A stretch of DNA of 64,000 nucleotides from Profundibacter amoris. Lineage in GTDB: Bacteria > Pseudomonadota > Alphaproteobacteria > Rhodobacterales > Rhodobacteraceae. The stretch covers positions 350,001 to 414,000 of the forward strand of contig NZ_CP032125.1 of assembly GCF_003544895.1 (NCBI RefSeq). The letters are read 5' to 3'. The translations under genes and the position numbers were made by a program. Shown piece by piece: positions 63,818-64,000 of the stretch. Below the pieces are notes generated by a model. It was not told where the DNA came from. It did not search any database and saw only the letters and a list, made by a program, of their open reading frames with translations. The stretch's first letter is position 1. Every line of letters begins with the position of its first letter.

Positions 63818-64000
63818 AACCTGATATCCTTTTGATCAACAAACCGGCGGGGTTCGCGGCATTTATGCATGGCGGCGGCTTCTTTCAAAACCCAGTCGAT
63901 AAAGGCTTTGATATGTGGCCGGTTCTCGACCCCTTCGGGGCAAACGATACGGTAACGCGCAGTCACAGCGATAGCCAGCGGGAAGGGCGCGACCAACTGG
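63814..64000 (-). CDS. LysR-family regulator, C-terminal part
   Basis: The last 61 residues of a gene cut by the window edge: LVAPFPLAIAVTARYRIVCP then RPHIKAFIDWVLKEAAAM. This is the end of a LysR substrate-binding domain (GcvA-like). The gene continues beyond 64000; the DNA-binding part is not visible. Its TGA overlaps the EamA start. Confidence 0.8.
   Translation of the reverse strand, partial: QLVAPFPLAIAVTARYRIVCPEGVENRPHIKAFIDWVLKEAAAMHKCREPRRFVDQKDIRF

Overview
The window looks like a chromosomal segment of an alphaproteobacterium of the Rhodobacteraceae (Roseobacter group). The family-typical features are a complex I NDUFA9-like oxidoreductase next to uppP, a gltD-gltB locus split by two small genes, ETF-ubiquinone oxidoreductase, a DmdB-like acyl-CoA ligase, GlxA-type carnitine regulation and a DUF2007-methyltransferase-polyprenyl synthase cluster. 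This placement rests on gene content and protein similarity from memory; no search was run.

Layout. 1-2372: 3' part of an rRNA operon (23S, 5S, tRNA-fMet). 2373-4150: accessory DNA with broken IS256 and IS66 transposases and an unknown lipidated or secreted-type protein. 4160-7968: a lone sugar transferase, a small secreted protein and a serralysin-like metalloprotease with nine 38-residue repeats. 8182-13127: a NarL-type two-component pair, two secreted low-complexity proteins, and a DUF4956-VTC polyphosphate-polymerase-type pair. 13438-15060: a DmdB-like ligase. 15398-22698: a compact seven-gene operon, fccA-fccB-coxIIa-cox2-cox1-cytochrome c-Cu ATPase, that could carry electrons from sulfide to oxygen through a B-family (ba3-type) oxidase. 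22956-26873: lysophospholipase-like tesA divergent from a YbbA/YbbP-type exporter.

26914-34717 encodes what reads as a gamma-butyrobetaine/carnitine catabolic operon: acyl-CoA ligase, acyl-CoA dehydrogenase, crotonobetainyl-CoA hydratase, a carnitine dehydrogenase fused to a thioesterase, and a BKACE-family dehydrocarnitine cleavage enzyme, with a divergent GlxA/CdhR-type activator. 34886-39956 is a peptide-type ABC transporter whose binding-protein gene carries an in-frame stop. 39965-41171 is a decayed CocE-type hydrolase joined to a decayed integrase, next to tRNA-Leu(CAG): the scar of a lost integrative element.

41539-50657: housekeeping (NDUFA9-like, uppP, gltD, gltB). 50829-53518: an SH3 secreted protein and a two-gene RNA repair cassette (RNA ligase plus HD-polynucleotide kinase). 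53729-64000: LysE exporter, a coiled-coil membrane protein, greA, ETF-QO, a TPR protein, ispE, polyprenyl diphosphate synthase, DUF2007, a tRNA methyltransferase-like protein, DUF465, an EamA transporter and the end of a LysR regulator cut by the window edge.

The strongest leads are the sulfide-to-oxygen operon, the RNA repair pair, and the DUF4956/VTC module with its His/Asp/Gly-rich secreted neighbours.
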